Positions 12,569-12,650 of a stretch of 12,650 bases of DNA are shown here, piece by piece. Position 1 is the stretch's first letter. Every line of letters starts with the position of its first letter. Both the position numbers and the translations under genes were made by a program. Where the stretch lies: the NCBI GenBank assembly GCA_031274005.1, contig JAISQU010000212.1, forward strand, positions 1-12,650. Reading direction: 5' to 3'. A model generated the notes under the pieces. It made no database searches. It had not been told where the DNA came from and was given only the letters and a program-made list of their open reading frames with translations. The stretch is from Spirochaetales bacterium (lineage in GTDB: Bacteria; Spirochaetota; Spirochaetia; DTKZ01).

Positions 12569-12650
12569 GCGCAAGGGATAGAAGCGGAAATCCTTTTGGT
12601 CTGCCAAAAGATTGCAGCGGATAGCCCGGTTTTTTGCGGCTTTACCGCAA
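12569..12650 (+). repeat. modular palindromic repeat, unit C, cut by the right edge
   Basis: GCGCAAGGGATAGAAGCGGA start, hairpin CTTTTGG-TCTG-CCAAAAG, second motif GATTGCAGCGGATAGCCCGG, then GCGG-CTTTA-CCGC at the window end. It follows the same order as unit A, with 23 of 25 and 29 of 30 positions equal in the two motif blocks. The terminal AATTCCGAATT is expected a few tens of bases beyond 12650. Confidence 0.7.

Overview
The window looks like a stretch of a free-living or gut-associated, moderately GC-rich bacterial chromosome. A spirochaete of the Treponema type (termite-gut clade) is my best guess. It rests on the style of the proteins (TRAP binding protein, PTS IIA-like protein, integrase fragment) and on long, hairpin-rich intergenic repeats. 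This is inference; no rRNA or other phylogenetic marker is present.

Layout. (1) 1-2077, minus: most of a type I-C-like Cas3 (HD nuclease plus helicase), open at the left edge, so the rest of a CRISPR-Cas operon should lie to the left. (2) 2354-3793, plus: a complete periplasmic HtrA/DegP-like serine protease, closed by a strong hairpin. (3) 4044-7762, minus: a tripartite TRAP transporter in the order dctP-dctQ-dctM, preceded by an epimerase of the ribulose-phosphate/allulose-phosphate family. dctP and the epimerase each have a clear sigma70-type promoter sharing the same 12-bp upstream sequence. (4) 8109-9185, plus, divergent: a Gfo/Idh/MocA-type dehydrogenase. Transporter, epimerase and dehydrogenase together look like an uptake and catabolic locus for a sugar or sugar acid; the substrate cannot be read from sequence. 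(5) 9186-10369: a scar region with a long modular repeat, an N-terminal integrase remnant, a beheaded second reading frame and a tRNA 3'-half-like segment. (6) 10370-11113, plus: an unrecognised protein ending in a UVR (UvrB/UvrC-type) motif. (7) 11333-11581, minus: a Lys/Ala/Pro-rich histone-H1-like protein built of 15-bp repeats. (8) 11987-12460, plus: a PTS EIIA (PtsN/fructose-type) domain protein. (9) 12461-12650: hairpins and the start of another repeat copy.

The most unusual structure is an interspersed, modular, palindromic repeat family. Each unit starts with GCGCAAGGGATTGnAG. The fuller units carry a second GATTGnAGCGG motif separated from the first by a variable hairpin, and complete units end in AATTCCGAATT. 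There are four units: two head to head in the promoter region of the dehydrogenase gene (7843-7955 minus, 7969-8073 plus), one long copy with extra hairpin modules (9312-9671), and one cut by the right edge (from 12569). A second notable pattern is that the two genes lacking a Shine-Dalgarno sequence (10370 and 11987) both have a -10-like hexamer ending 7 nt before the ATG, which suggests leaderless transcripts.
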